DNA of 31,499 bases, taken from CAINDZ01 sp041908585 (GTDB lineage Bacteria > Krumholzibacteriota > Krumholzibacteriia > LZORAL124-64-63). The stretch is from NCBI GenBank assembly GCA_041908585.1, contig JAYRFB010000023.1:1-31499 (forward strand), written 5' to 3'. The notes beneath the pieces were generated by a model. The model ran no database searches. It was not told the DNA's origin and saw nothing but the letters and a program-made list of their open reading frames with translations. The position numbers were made by a program, and so were the translations under genes. Shown here in pieces: positions 15,996 to 23,985 of this stretch; the first letter of the stretch is position 1; every line of letters begins with the position of its first letter.

Positions 15996-16817
15996 TCAGT
16001 CGCGGACGCTGCCGAGGTCGATGTCGGGGAACAGCGTCCGCGCGCACGACGGGCAGATGCCGTGGCTGAATCGCGCCTCGGAGTGCGCGGACAGGTACGA
16101 TTCCAGCTGGTTCCAGTAGCCCTGGTCATCGCGGATCTGCTTGCAGTAGGAGCAGATCGGCACGATGCCGCTCAGCACGCGCACGTCGTCGAGGGCCTGC
16201 TGCAGTTCCAGGTTGCGCTGGTTGAGTTCCTCCGTGCGCGCGGCGACCTCCTCGCGCAGCCGCTCCTGCGCGCGCTTGCGCAGCACGATGCTCCAGATGG
16301 TCCCGGCCAGCAGCTGCGCGAAGTCGACATCGTCCTGCTCGTACGGCAGGTCCTTGTTGCCGACGCCCAGCACGGCGACGATCTGCCCGTCGTCGAACAC
16401 GGGCACGCCCAGGTCCCGCGTGAGCGCGACGTGGCCGTGGGGCAGGCCCTTGCGGTGCGGCTCGGCGGCGTAGTCGTTGTGGATGACCGGCTCGCGGCGG
16501 TGCACGCAATCGACCCAGATTCCCGCCACCGCGATGGGGTAGTGCGTGGCCTCGACCGTCGTGCAGATGCGCCGGGTGCCGGTCGACCAGGTGTAGAGGC
16601 GGATGGTCTGGCGGTCGGCGTTGACGAAGTGGAAGTAGCCGATGCGGCTGCCCGACAGGCGGACCGCCTCGTCGAGCCCGTGCTGGATGATCGCGTCGAG
16701 CGAGTCGGTCTCGACCATGCGCAGGAGGTCGAGCGCCGTACGGAGCACGTCGCCGGCGCGCGACGCCGTCGCCGCCTGCCGGTCACCGGCCGATCCTGCC
16801 CGATCGTCCCCCGACAT
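15996..16817 (-). CDS. GAF sensor protein with C-terminal four-cysteine module
   Basis: 273 residues. After a short N-terminus, a GAF_2-type domain covers about 45-175 (HGLDEAVRLSGSRIGYFHFV, HYPIAVAGIWVDCVHRREPV, GVPVFDDGQIVAVLGVGNK). A coiled coil follows (about 178-210, rich in Arg and Glu), then GIVPICSYCKQIRDDQGYW and FSHGICPSCARTLFPD. C222/C225 and C255/C258 form two CxxC pairs, likely a zinc or redox site. This tail is familiar from GAF/PAS signalling proteins where it often ends histidine kinases or cyclases, but no output domain is present here. Upstream codons in this frame give no better start than ATG 16817. The gene is divergent from the secreted nuclease-like gene and convergent with sulP. 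Confidence 0.88.
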   Translation of the reverse strand: MSGDDRAGSAGDRQAATASRAGDVLRTALDLLRMVETDSLDAIIQHGLDEAVRLSGSRIGYFHFVNADRQTIRLYTWSTGTRRICTTVEATHYPIAVAGIWVDCVHRREPVIHNDYAAEPHRKGLPHGHVALTRDLGVPVFDDGQIVAVLGVGNKDLPYEQDDVDFAQLLAGTIWSIVLRKRAQERLREEVAARTEELNQRNLELQQALDDVRVLSGIVPICSYCKQIRDDQGYWNQLESYLSAHSEARFSHGICPSCARTLFPDIDLGSVRD

Positions 16818-16908
16818 GTCCTGCCACTTCCCGGGCGAAGAAATTCCTGAAGTCCATGATCGCAGATTCTGTACATCAGTGGAACGCAAATCGGGACATT
16901 CGTTTCTT

Positions 16909-16938
16909 TTGTATCCAGGGACGATCCTGATATATAAT
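16909..16938 (+). promoter_or_regulatory. Promoter with consensus -10 for the secreted EEP protein
   Basis: A perfect TATAAT (16933-16938) sits in an AT-rich island between divergent genes. The best -35 is TTGTAT (16909-16914), 18 bases upstream and only half matching. Transcription would start near 16945, about 35 bases before GTG 16980. This excludes the in-frame TTG at 16938 as a start, since it lies inside the -10 box. Confidence 0.6.
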
Positions 16939-16979
16939 TGCAAAAAAGCAGCATCCCGACCCCAGCGAAAGGTCCCGCC

Positions 16980-18794
16980 GTGCCGCCGTCCGCCCGCTGC
17001 GCGCCCGTCATGGTCCTGATCGGCCTGCTCCTGGCAGCGCCTGGTGTGCCGGCCGCCCCGGCCGACCTGATGCCCATCCAGCTGGATGGCTCGTTCGACG
17101 ACTGGAACGAGGTGCAGCCCCTGCACGTCGACCCGGTCGGCGACGGCGGCACCGCGGACTTCGGCGCCGTGTCGGTGGTCAACGACCACGAGTACCTCTA
17201 CCTCCGCTTCGAGGTGACCGGCGACGTGCAGCCGGACGAGCAGCAATCGCTGGAGCTGTACCTGGACACGGACCTGAACGCGGCGACGGGCACGTCCTTC
17301 GGCGGCATCGGCGCCGAGCTGGTCTGGCGCTTCGGCAGCCGCAGCGGCACCTACCGCCCGGCCGGCACGAGCTACACCGTCTACCACGACAACGTCGGCC
17401 TGATGATGGGCCCCACGGTCAGCAACCACGAGTTCGAGGTGGCGTTGCGCCGCGGCATCACGCCGGCCGGCGGCGTGCCCCTGCTGACCGGCGGCGCGGT
17501 GCGCTTCATCCTGCGCGATGCGACCAGCGGCGACCTGTGCCCGAACAGCGGGAGCATCAGCTACACGTTCACGGCGGGCAGCGACGTGGCGGAGACGCTT
17601 CCGCTCGGGCGCGAGAACCCGGCCCACCTGCGCCTGATGACCTGGAACATCCTCCAGGACGGGCTGTGGGACGACGCGAAGTACGCCGCGCAGGACCGCC
17701 TGCTCGATGCCATCGACCCGGACGTGATGGTGCTCAACGAGATCTGGGACCACTCGGCGGCGCAGACCGCCGCGCGCGTCGAGACGTTCCTGCCCAGCGG
17801 CGCGGGCGAGCAGTGGTACGCCGCGAAGGTCGATGCCGGCAACGTGATCGTCAGCCGCCTGCCGATCCTGCAGACCTGGCTGGTCAACGGCAGCACCTCG
17901 CTGCGCGAGACGGCCGCGCTGATCGACCTGGGCCCCGGCCAGGCGAAGGACCTGCTGCTGGTGGCCTGCCACCTGCGCTGCTGCACCGACGACGCCACGC
18001 GCCAGGACGAGGCCGACGGCCTGGTCAAGTTCCTGCGCGACGCGCGCACCGCCGGCGGCGTCATCAACCTGCCGGCGGACACGCCCATCGTCCTGGCCGG
18101 CGACATGAACCTGGTGGGCTGGCGTCAGCAGCTGGACACCATCGTGACCGGCGACATCGTCGACAACGCGACCTACGGCGTCGACTCGCCGCCGGACTGG
18201 GACGGCACCGACCTGGCCGTGCCGCCATCGCGCCATCCCGACGGGCGCGGGGGCTACAGCTGGCGGAGCGACACCAGTTCCTACTACCCGGGGCTGCTCG
18301 ACTTCATCTTCTACACCGACAGCGCGCTGACGGTGCACAACCACTACATCCTCGAGACGCGCACGCTGCTGCCGGCCACGCGCACGGCCACCGGCCTGCA
18401 GGCCACCGACATCCCGACCGCCAGCGACCACGCCCCGCGCGTGGCCGATTTCACGGTGGGCACCTACGTGTCGTCGGTGCCGGGCGCCGGGGTCGGCGCG
18501 GCGCTGCCGGCGCGCCTGCTGCCCAACGCGCCCAACCCGTTCAATCCGCTCACCGAGCTGCGCTTCGCGCTGGACGCGGCCGGCGACGCGTCCCTCGATG
18601 TCTACGACCTGAAGGGGCGGCTCGTGCGCGCGTTTCCCGCCGCGCCCTTTGCCGCCGGCGTGCACGCGGTGAGCTGGGACGGCCGCGATGCGGCCGGGCG
18701 CGCCGTGGCGTCGGGCATCTATGAGGTGGTGCTCAGCGCGCGCGTGGGCGGCGAGACGGTGCGGCAGGCGCGGGCGGTCGTGCTGGCGAAGTGA
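16980..18794 (+). CDS. Secreted endonuclease/exonuclease/phosphatase-family protein with sorting tail
   Basis: 604 residues from GTG 16980, chosen because AAAGG lies seven bases upstream and the promoter lies just before it. A signal peptide (VLIGLLLAAPGVPAAP) precedes an N-terminal CBM9/DOMON-like beta domain (QLDGSFDDWNEV, YLYLRFEVTGD, LELYLDTDLNAATG; about 35-210). Residues about 215-500 form an EEP catalytic domain with all expected motifs: MTWNILQDG, VMVLNEIWDH, NVIVSRLPI, ACHLRCC, VLAGDMNLVG, LDFIFYTD and TASDHAP. The C-terminus is a FlgD-like/type IX-type tail with PNPFNP, VYDLKGRLVRAF and ASGIYEVVL. It is predicted to act outside the cell or on the surface as a metal-dependent phosphodiesterase; DNA, RNA, phospholipid or nucleotide substrates cannot be told apart. 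Confidence 0.9.
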   Translation: MPPSARCAPVMVLIGLLLAAPGVPAAPADLMPIQLDGSFDDWNEVQPLHVDPVGDGGTADFGAVSVVNDHEYLYLRFEVTGDVQPDEQQSLELYLDTDLNAATGTSFGGIGAELVWRFGSRSGTYRPAGTSYTVYHDNVGLMMGPTVSNHEFEVALRRGITPAGGVPLLTGGAVRFILRDATSGDLCPNSGSISYTFTAGSDVAETLPLGRENPAHLRLMTWNILQDGLWDDAKYAAQDRLLDAIDPDVMVLNEIWDHSAAQTAARVETFLPSGAGEQWYAAKVDAGNVIVSRLPILQTWLVNGSTSLRETAALIDLGPGQAKDLLLVACHLRCCTDDATRQDEADGLVKFLRDARTAGGVINLPADTPIVLAGDMNLVGWRQQLDTIVTGDIVDNATYGVDSPPDWDGTDLAVPPSRHPDGRGGYSWRSDTSSYYPGLLDFIFYTDSALTVHNHYILETRTLLPATRTATGLQATDIPTASDHAPRVADFTVGTYVSSVPGAGVGAALPARLLPNAPNPFNPLTELRFALDAAGDASLDVYDLKGRLVRAFPAAPFAAGVHAVSWDGRDAAGRAVASGIYEVVLSARVGGETVRQARAVVLAK

Positions 18795-18843
18795 GCTTGG
18801 CGGCGCGGTCCTTGCGGCGGGTCCCGGCGGGCTGACGCGGCGC

Positions 18844-18883
18844 GTGCGCCGGCGCACATGCCCGGCGTTCCGGCGGCCGCCGG
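18844..18883. repeat. Two perfect 14-bp GC palindromes downstream of the EEP gene
   Basis: GTGCGCCGGCGCAC (18844-18857) and CCGGCGGCCGCCGG (18870-18883) are each fully self-complementary. They lie 50-90 bases past the EEP stop and before vapBC. They may form terminator-like structures, but neither has a T tract, and such palindromes are easier to find in GC-rich DNA. Confidence 0.4.
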
Positions 18884-18893
18884 CGACGGGGCT

Positions 18894-18917
18894 TGCACGA
18901 TATGCATCCATCGTGCA
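18894..18917. promoter_or_regulatory. Candidate vapBC operator
   Basis: TGCACGAT and ATCGTGCA form a perfect eight-base inverted repeat with an eight-base spacer that itself contains ATGCAT. It ends 11 bases before the vapB ATG. VapBC complexes are known to bind inverted repeats in their own promoters, so this is the natural autoregulation site. The -35-like TTGCAC (18893-18898) overlaps the left arm. Confidence 0.6.
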
Positions 18918-18928
18918 TCATCATATGT

Positions 18929-19123
18929 ATGAGAACGACTTTGAACATCGACGACAGCCTGCTGGCCGAAGCCGCGCGCCTGACCGGCGTTTCGGAAAAG
19001 ACGGCGCTGGTGCGTCTGGGGCTCGAAGCCCTGGTGGAACGGGAAAGCGCCCGTCGCCTGGCTGCGTTGGCCGGCTGTGACAAGGACGCGCGTCCGGCGC
19101 CGCGGCGGCGGTCCGCACGGTGA
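18929..19123 (+). CDS. vapB: Antitoxin VapB
   Basis: 64 residues: MRTTLNIDDSLLAEAARLTG begins with the ribbon-helix-helix pattern of type II VapB-family antitoxins, which bind DNA and neutralise the PIN toxin. The C-terminal part (DKDARPAPRRRSAR) is basic and probably wraps around the toxin. I chose ATG 18929 because upstream in-frame codons lie within the operator; no Shine-Dalgarno sequence precedes it, so initiation may be leaderless or weak. Its stop TGA overlaps the GTG start of vapC (GTGA), the typical arrangement for a toxin-antitoxin pair. Confidence 0.9.
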   Translation: MRTTLNIDDSLLAEAARLTGVSEKTALVRLGLEALVERESARRLAALAGCDKDARPAPRRRSAR

Positions 19124-19506
19124 TCGCCCCCGGCCCTGCCCGGGCAGGACTCCTGCTCGTGGACACCAGCGTCTGGATCGATCACCTGCGGGGACGCCGC
19201 GGTGATCTCGCGGGTCCGTTGCGGGACGGGCTGGTGCTGACGCATCCGTTCGTCATCGGCGAGCTGGCGTGTGGAAACCTCGCCCGGAGGGACGAGGTCC
19301 TGGGCCTGCTGGCGGCCCTCCCGCGCGCACCGGAGGCGACGCACGCGGAAGCGCTGGCGCTGGTCGCGGAGGCGCGCCTGGCGGGCCGCGGACTGGGCTG
19401 GATCGACGTGCACCTGCTCGCGGCAGCCCTCCTGGCCGGGGCGAGGCTGTGGACGGGCGACCGCGCACTGGCCGCGGCGGCCGCACGGCTGGGTGTGACT
19501 CCGTAG
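19120..19506 (+). CDS. vapC: PIN-domain ribonuclease toxin VapC
   Basis: 128 residues from GTG 19120, overlapping vapB by four bases. All four acidic residues of the PIN active site are visible: D15 in LLVDTSVWIDHL, E48 in VIGELACGN, D96 in GWIDVHLLAAALL and D114 in LWTGDRALA. Metal-dependent PIN toxins of this type cut tRNA, rRNA or mRNA and inhibit translation when VapB is degraded. Complete and apparently active. It is convergent with the NTF2-like gene downstream. Confidence 0.94.
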   Translation: MIAPGPARAGLLLVDTSVWIDHLRGRRGDLAGPLRDGLVLTHPFVIGELACGNLARRDEVLGLLAALPRAPEATHAEALALVAEARLAGRGLGWIDVHLLAAALLAGARLWTGDRALAAAAARLGVTP

Positions 19507-19572
19507 CCCGGACAGACCTTCAATGACCGGCTGCGGCGGGTCCTCGCCGAAACGGTCCGGGCCGGACGCCCC

Positions 19573-20058
19573 CTACGGCTTCGCCGTCTCCTCGCAGACA
19601 TCGTTGCCGCGATCGAACACCACGCGCCACACCCCGTCCGGCTCCAGGCGCCAGATCGTCTGGAAGTCCGCGATGTGCCGGCCCGCCGGGTCGAACACAG
19701 GGCCGGCCGTCAGCGCCAGCGTGCCCGAATCCAGCACCTCGACCGTCTCGGGCCGCCAGGAGAAGGGCGCCGCGGGCTCGGCGAAGAAGCGCGCCCAGGC
19801 CTCCTTGACGGCGGCGGCGCCGCGCAGGGGGCCGCGACCGCCGAAGAAGACGGTCTCGTCGGCCAGGAACGCGCCGAAGGCCGCGTGGTCGCGGGCGGCC
19901 ATCGTGGCGGCGAACGCGGTCTCTCTCGCGCGCACCTGCGCGGCCAGCTCGTCGAGCGTCGCGGCGGCCGCGCCCGCGTTGCCGGGCATCGCGCCGACGG
20001 CCAGCGCGGCGGCGGCGGCGGCGAGCCCATTGACGAAGCGTCGACGCGGGATCGTCAT
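19573..20058 (-). CDS. Exported SnoaL/NTF2-like protein (DUF4440-type)
   Basis: 161 residues. The N-terminus MTIPRRRFVNGLAAAAAALA has a twin-arginine motif before the hydrophobic core, so Tat export is likely. The mature part has the cone-shaped NTF2 fold pattern: LAAQVRARETAFAATMAARDHAAFGAFLADETVFFG, then REAL-like strands FSWRPETVEVLDSGTLALTAGPV and the closing strand DGVWRVVFDRG. Function in this superfamily cannot be read from sequence; members include ketosteroid isomerase-like enzymes and binding proteins. GGAGGG lies about seven bases before ATG. It overlaps the preceding DUF1697 gene by four bases (ATGA), so it is second in an operon. Confidence 0.85.
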   Translation of the reverse strand: MTIPRRRFVNGLAAAAAALAVGAMPGNAGAAAATLDELAAQVRARETAFAATMAARDHAAFGAFLADETVFFGGRGPLRGAAAVKEAWARFFAEPAAPFSWRPETVEVLDSGTLALTAGPVFDPAGRHIADFQTIWRLEPDGVWRVVFDRGNDVCEETAKP

Positions 20059-20597
20059 CTCGCACCCTCCAGCGTTGCGTGCAGCTTCTGCACCGTGTTC
20101 CAGTTGCGCGTGGTCAGGTCGTCGCGCAGCAGGCTGCCCACCTGCTCGAAGAGGTCGTCGGCCAGGATCCCGTTCGGGCACCACAACCAGGCAGCATGCG
20201 CCGTCACGACCAGGGCCGCCGGCTCCCATTCGCGCGCCGCCAGCGGGCCCAGTCGATCCAGCGCATCCGGCACCCTTGCGAAGCCGGCCAGCAGTCGCGA
20301 GCCATCCGCGGACGCGAACCGGCGCGGGCGCTCGGCGACGACGGCGTACAGGTCCGCCGCGGTGACGACGGTCGCGCGCGCGCCGAGCCCGAGCTCGCCG
20401 GCCAGGACCTCCTCCAGACGTGCCGCCGCGGCGGCGGGTTTCAGGCGCGGCGGCATCGTGAAGATGACGTTGCCGCTGGCGAGCACCGTGGCCACGTCGG
20501 CGAAGCCGCCCGCACTGATTGCCGCGCGCAGGTCGGCCATGGCCACGCGGTTGCCGCGGCCCACGTTGATGCCCCGCAGGAGGGCAACGGCGCGCAT
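20055..20597 (-). CDS. DUF1697 family protein
   Basis: 180 residues beginning MRAVALLRGINVGRGNRVAM, the family signature (A-L-L-R-G-I-N-V-G), followed by ADLRAAISAGGFADVATVLASGNVIF, also diagnostic. The C-terminal part, with TTRNWNTVQKL, is the conserved end of the family. Biochemical role unknown; it is a common cytoplasmic protein across bacteria. First gene of a two-gene operon with the NTF2-like gene; divergent from the solute-binding protein gene across 210 bases that hold no gene but contain the eight-base palindrome GGTTAACC and GTCTATC/GATAGAC arms about 90 bases apart. Confidence 0.92.
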   Translation of the reverse strand: MRAVALLRGINVGRGNRVAMADLRAAISAGGFADVATVLASGNVIFTMPPRLKPAAAAARLEEVLAGELGLGARATVVTAADLYAVVAERPRRFASADGSRLLAGFARVPDALDRLGPLAAREWEPAALVVTAHAAWLWCPNGILADDLFEQVGSLLRDDLTTRNWNTVQKLHATLEGAR

Positions 20598-20807
20598 AGT
20601 GGAGACCTCGCGTCCGGGTTCGGGGATCCGCTTCCCTGAGTCTATCTCGTTGCAGGGTAACCGTCTATGTCGCTCGCGTCCAGCGAGGGCTGCCACGCAG
20701 CAGAGCTTAAGGTTAACCCCATGCACCGGCGGACGATAGACAGGAGCCAGCCGCCGGCCGCCGCCCAGGCCGACGAGTGCCGCCCCGAATGACGAGGAGG
20801 CTCCTCC

Positions 20808-21716
20808 ATGCGCCCGAATCCGCTCATGATCCTGCTTGTGTCCGCCTGCGCCATGTCCGCGTTGGCGGGCCCCGCGACGGTGACGCCGCCGAAGCACGAC
20901 CTGCCCGAGATCCAGGCTGCAGGACAGCTGCGGCACCTGGGCATCCCGTACGCGACCTTCGTGACCGGCGCCGGCGACGGGCTGGATGTCGACCTGGTGC
21001 GGCTGTTCTGCCGCGAGCTGGGCGTGGAGTACGTGTACGTGGAGACCGACTGGGACCGGACGATCTCCGACGTGACCGGCCTGTCGTTCAAGCGCGCGGG
21101 CGGCGAGGTGACGATCACCGGCAACGCCGAATTGCGCGGCGACATGATCGCCCACGGCATGACCGTGCTGCCCTGGCGCGAGAAGCTGGTCGACTTCGCC
21201 GAGCCGATGTTCCCCACGCAGATCTGGCTGATCGCGCCGGCCACCGCGCATGTGGCGCCCATCGCGCCGTCGGGGACGCTGGCGACGGACATCGAGCGCA
21301 CGTTCAAGCTCATCAATGGCGTCAGCGTCCTGGCCAAGCCGAACACCTGCCTGGATCCCAAGCTCTACGACCTGGCCGGTCGCGGCGCGCTGGTGGTCAA
21401 CTACGAGGGCAGCCTCAACCACATGGCGCCGAACCTGCTGGGCGGGATGGCGGAGCTGACGATCCTGGACGTGCCCGACGCGCTGGTCGCCTTGCGGCGC
21501 TGGCAGGGCAAGATCAAGATCCTGGGACCGCTCTCCGAGCCGCAGCACATGTCGGCGGCGTTCCCCAAGAACTCGCCGAAGCTGGCCGCCGCGTTCGCCG
21601 CCTTCCTGGACCGCTGCCAGGCTGACGGCACCTACGACAACCTGGTGCGCAAGTACTATCCCGGCGTGTGGACGTACTTCCCCGACTTCTTCGGGAACGG
21701 GGGCTCCGCGCAGTGA
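20808..21716 (+). CDS. Periplasmic solute-binding protein (SBP_bac_3-like)
   Basis: 302 residues with a signal peptide (MILLVSACAMSALAGPA). The fold of amino-acid/polar-solute binding proteins is recognisable: IQAAGQLRHLGIPYATF, GLDVDLVRLFCRELGVEYVYVE, MTVLPWREKLVDFAEPMFPTQIWLIA, and SVLAKPNTCLDPKLYDLAG, ending with AFAAFLDRCQADGTYDNLVRKYYP. No permease or ATPase follows; instead the stop overlaps the GTG start of a hybrid histidine kinase. This suggests a sensory binding protein rather than a transport component. The Shine-Dalgarno GAGGAGG is part of a self-complementary stretch GAGGAG-G-CTCCTC (20794-20806) just before ATG, which might limit initiation. Confidence 0.88.
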   Translation: MRPNPLMILLVSACAMSALAGPATVTPPKHDLPEIQAAGQLRHLGIPYATFVTGAGDGLDVDLVRLFCRELGVEYVYVETDWDRTISDVTGLSFKRAGGEVTITGNAELRGDMIAHGMTVLPWREKLVDFAEPMFPTQIWLIAPATAHVAPIAPSGTLATDIERTFKLINGVSVLAKPNTCLDPKLYDLAGRGALVVNYEGSLNHMAPNLLGGMAELTILDVPDALVALRRWQGKIKILGPLSEPQHMSAAFPKNSPKLAAAFAAFLDRCQADGTYDNLVRKYYPGVWTYFPDFFGNGGSAQ

Positions 21717-23947
21717 CCCCGCGCGCCGGCAGCGCGCGCGCGACCCGCCGGCAGCCGTGGCTCGCGGCTGCCGGCGTGGGCGTGCCCGCCGTGCTGCTGG
21801 TGGCGTACCTGCTCCAGGGCTTCTACACCGGGCTGCAGGCGCAGCGCACCGCGCTCGAGCGCGACGAGCTGGCCCACACCTCGGCGCTGGGCACGGCGCT
21901 GGGCCACTTCCTGTCCGACATGCAGGCGGAAGTGGCGGACCTGTCGGAACGCCGCGAGGTGAGCGCCTGGTTCGAGAACGCCGCCCTGGGCCTCTCGCTC
22001 GAGTACGGCCTGCGCATCAACCTGCTGGACCTGGAGATGGAGTTCGAGCGGCGCCTGGCGCGCCGGCTGCCGAACGGGGAGCCGATCATCGCGCGGCTGG
22101 TGCTGCTGGACGCAGACGGACGCGTGGTCCTGGATTCACGCGATCCGCGACGCGACCCGGGGACGCCGTTCGGCGAGGCCTGGATGGTGCCGTCCGCCGG
22201 CGACTCGACGGCGACAGCCGGCGCGGCCACGTACCTGGAGTCGTCCGACAGCGTCGTGCTGTCGGCGGCGTGCCGCGTGCTCGACCGTCACGAGGGCTGG
22301 CTGCTGGCGTTCGTGCCCACGGCGACGCTGATGGCGCTGCTGCGCGACGACTGGCGCCCGACCGACACGCAGCTTTGGCTGGCGTGGGAAGGGCGCGCGC
22401 TGGGCACGGACGGCGAGGCGCTCCTGGCCGGCGACGTCGCGCTGCCGCTGCCCGGGGCCACTTCGCTGGTCGCGGGGCGGCGACCGGGCGACCGCGCGCG
22501 CCTGCTGAGCTCGGCCCGCGCGGCGCACACGCCCCTGGTGGTGACGCGCGCCAGCGTCGTCGAGGGCGCCCTGGCCGGCAACCCGCGCGTGTTCCTGGGA
22601 GGGCTGGCCGCGCTGGCCTGCGTGCTGGCTGGACTGTCGACCATGGTGTGGCGGGGCCAGATCAAGGCGCAGGCGCTGGGCACGCGCCTGGAGTCCGAGG
22701 CCGCCTACGCGGCCGAGCTGGTGGCGCGGCAGCAGGAGCTGGAACGTGAGATCTCGCGGCGGCTGGAGGCGGAGCGCGACCTGGTCCAGGCCCGCGATGC
22801 GGCCGAGGCCGCCAGCCGGGCCAAGAGCCAGTTCCTGGCGAACATGTCGCACGAGATCCGCACGCCCCTCAACGGCGTGCTGGGCATGACCGAGCTGGCG
22901 CTCGACGGCGACCTGGAACCCGAGCAGCGCGAGCAGCTGGAGGTGGCGCTGGAGTCGGGCCGCTCGCTGCTGACGGTGATCAACGACATCCTGGACGTGT
23001 CGGCCATCGAGGCGGGGGCGCTGCGCCTGGACGAGTCCGAGTTCGATCCGCGCGCCGAGCTCGACAGCATCCGCCGCTCGTTCGGCGCGGCCGCCGCCGC
23101 GCGCAACCTGCATCTGTCGTGGGAGGTGGACGAGGCGCTGGCGCCGCGCCTGCTCGGCGATCCGTCCCGCCTGCGCCAGGTGCTGGTGAACCTGCTCGGC
23201 AACGCGCTCAAGTTCACGGCCAGCGGCACCGTGGGACTGGTCGCGAGGGTGGTCTATGCCACCGAGCGGCGGCAGCGCGTCGAGTTCACGGTGCACGACA
23301 CCGGCATCGGCATCCCCGCCGACAAGCGCGAGGTCATCTTCGAGGCCTTCCAGCAGGCCGACCCCTCGCATACGCGTCGCTACGGCGGCACCGGTCTGGG
23401 CCTGCACATCTGCCGGCACCTGTCGGCGATGATGCATGGCCAGCTGCGGCTGGAGACCGAGGAGGGGCGCGGCAGCCGCTTCATGTTCACCGTCGAGCTG
23501 CCGGTGGCCGGCGCGGCGACCGTGCCGATCTCGGCGCCCCGCCCCGTGCCCGCGCCGGCGCGCGCGCCGCTGCGGCTGCTCGTGGCCGAGGACAACCCGG
23601 TCAACCAGAAGCTGGTCGTCTCGCTCCTTAAGAAGTGGGGCCACGAGGTGACCCTGACCGAGGACGGGGAGCAGGCGCTGCAGGCGCTGCACACCGACAG
23701 CTTCGACCTGGCCCTGCTGGACCTGCAGATGCCGGTGCTGGACGGGATCGACGTGGCGAGGCAGTGGCGCGAGCACGAGGCGGCCACGGGCACCGCGCGC
23801 CTGCCGCTGGTGGCGCTGACGGCGCGCGCCATGCCTGAGGACGAGGAGGCCTGCCGCCAGGCCGGCATGGACGCGCACGTGCCGAAGCCGCTGAACAGCC
23901 GGGCGCTGCGCGAGACGCTCGAGCACCTGGCGCCGGTGACCAGCTGA
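21713..23947 (+). CDS. Hybrid sensor histidine kinase with receiver domain
   Basis: 744 residues from GTG 21713, which overlaps the upstream stop (GTGA). A transmembrane helix at about 16-38 and a second near 300-322 (FLGGLAALACVLAGLSTMVW) enclose a periplasmic sensor domain of about 260 residues. A coiled coil leads to HisKA with phospho-acceptor H380 in MSHEIRTPLNG. The HATPase domain has NLLGNALKFT (N box), DTGIGIP (G1) and GGTGLGLHI (G2). A C-terminal receiver has LRLLVAEDNPVNQKLV, phospho-acceptor D670 in LLDLQMPVLDG and the KP of HVPKPL. There is no Hpt domain or response regulator with DNA-binding output nearby, so downstream partners lie elsewhere. Presumably receives its signal from the overlapping binding protein. 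Confidence 0.95.
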   Translation: MTPRAGSARATRRQPWLAAAGVGVPAVLLVAYLLQGFYTGLQAQRTALERDELAHTSALGTALGHFLSDMQAEVADLSERREVSAWFENAALGLSLEYGLRINLLDLEMEFERRLARRLPNGEPIIARLVLLDADGRVVLDSRDPRRDPGTPFGEAWMVPSAGDSTATAGAATYLESSDSVVLSAACRVLDRHEGWLLAFVPTATLMALLRDDWRPTDTQLWLAWEGRALGTDGEALLAGDVALPLPGATSLVAGRRPGDRARLLSSARAAHTPLVVTRASVVEGALAGNPRVFLGGLAALACVLAGLSTMVWRGQIKAQALGTRLESEAAYAAELVARQQELEREISRRLEAERDLVQARDAAEAASRAKSQFLANMSHEIRTPLNGVLGMTELALDGDLEPEQREQLEVALESGRSLLTVINDILDVSAIEAGALRLDESEFDPRAELDSIRRSFGAAAAARNLHLSWEVDEALAPRLLGDPSRLRQVLVNLLGNALKFTASGTVGLVARVVYATERRQRVEFTVHDTGIGIPADKREVIFEAFQQADPSHTRRYGGTGLGLHICRHLSAMMHGQLRLETEEGRGSRFMFTVELPVAGAATVPISAPRPVPAPARAPLRLLVAEDNPVNQKLVVSLLKKWGHEVTLTEDGEQALQALHTDSFDLALLDLQMPVLDGIDVARQWREHEAATGTARLPLVALTARAMPEDEEACRQAGMDAHVPKPLNSRALRETLEHLAPVTS

Positions 23948-23960
23948 TCCGGGGGCGGCG

Positions 23961-23985
23961 CCCGCCGGGGGGCGCCGGCGGCGGG
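23961..23985. terminator. GC-rich hairpin between convergent genes
   Basis: CCCGCCG (23961-23967) pairs with CGGCGGG (23979-23985) across an 11-base loop in the 38-base gap between the kinase and the convergent NTF2-like lipoprotein gene. The dyad could serve both strands. No T tract follows on either side. Confidence 0.4.

Noticed and set aside
16938..16979. TTG 16938 as start of the secreted EEP protein
   Set aside because: It lies inside the TATAAT box, has no ribosome site and would add a poor N-terminus before the signal peptide; GTG 16980 has a good ribosome site.
19507..19561. CCCGGAC/GTCCGGG arms between vapC and the NTF2-like gene as a terminator
   Set aside because: The loop is 41 bases and there is no T tract; chance pairing is likely in this base composition.
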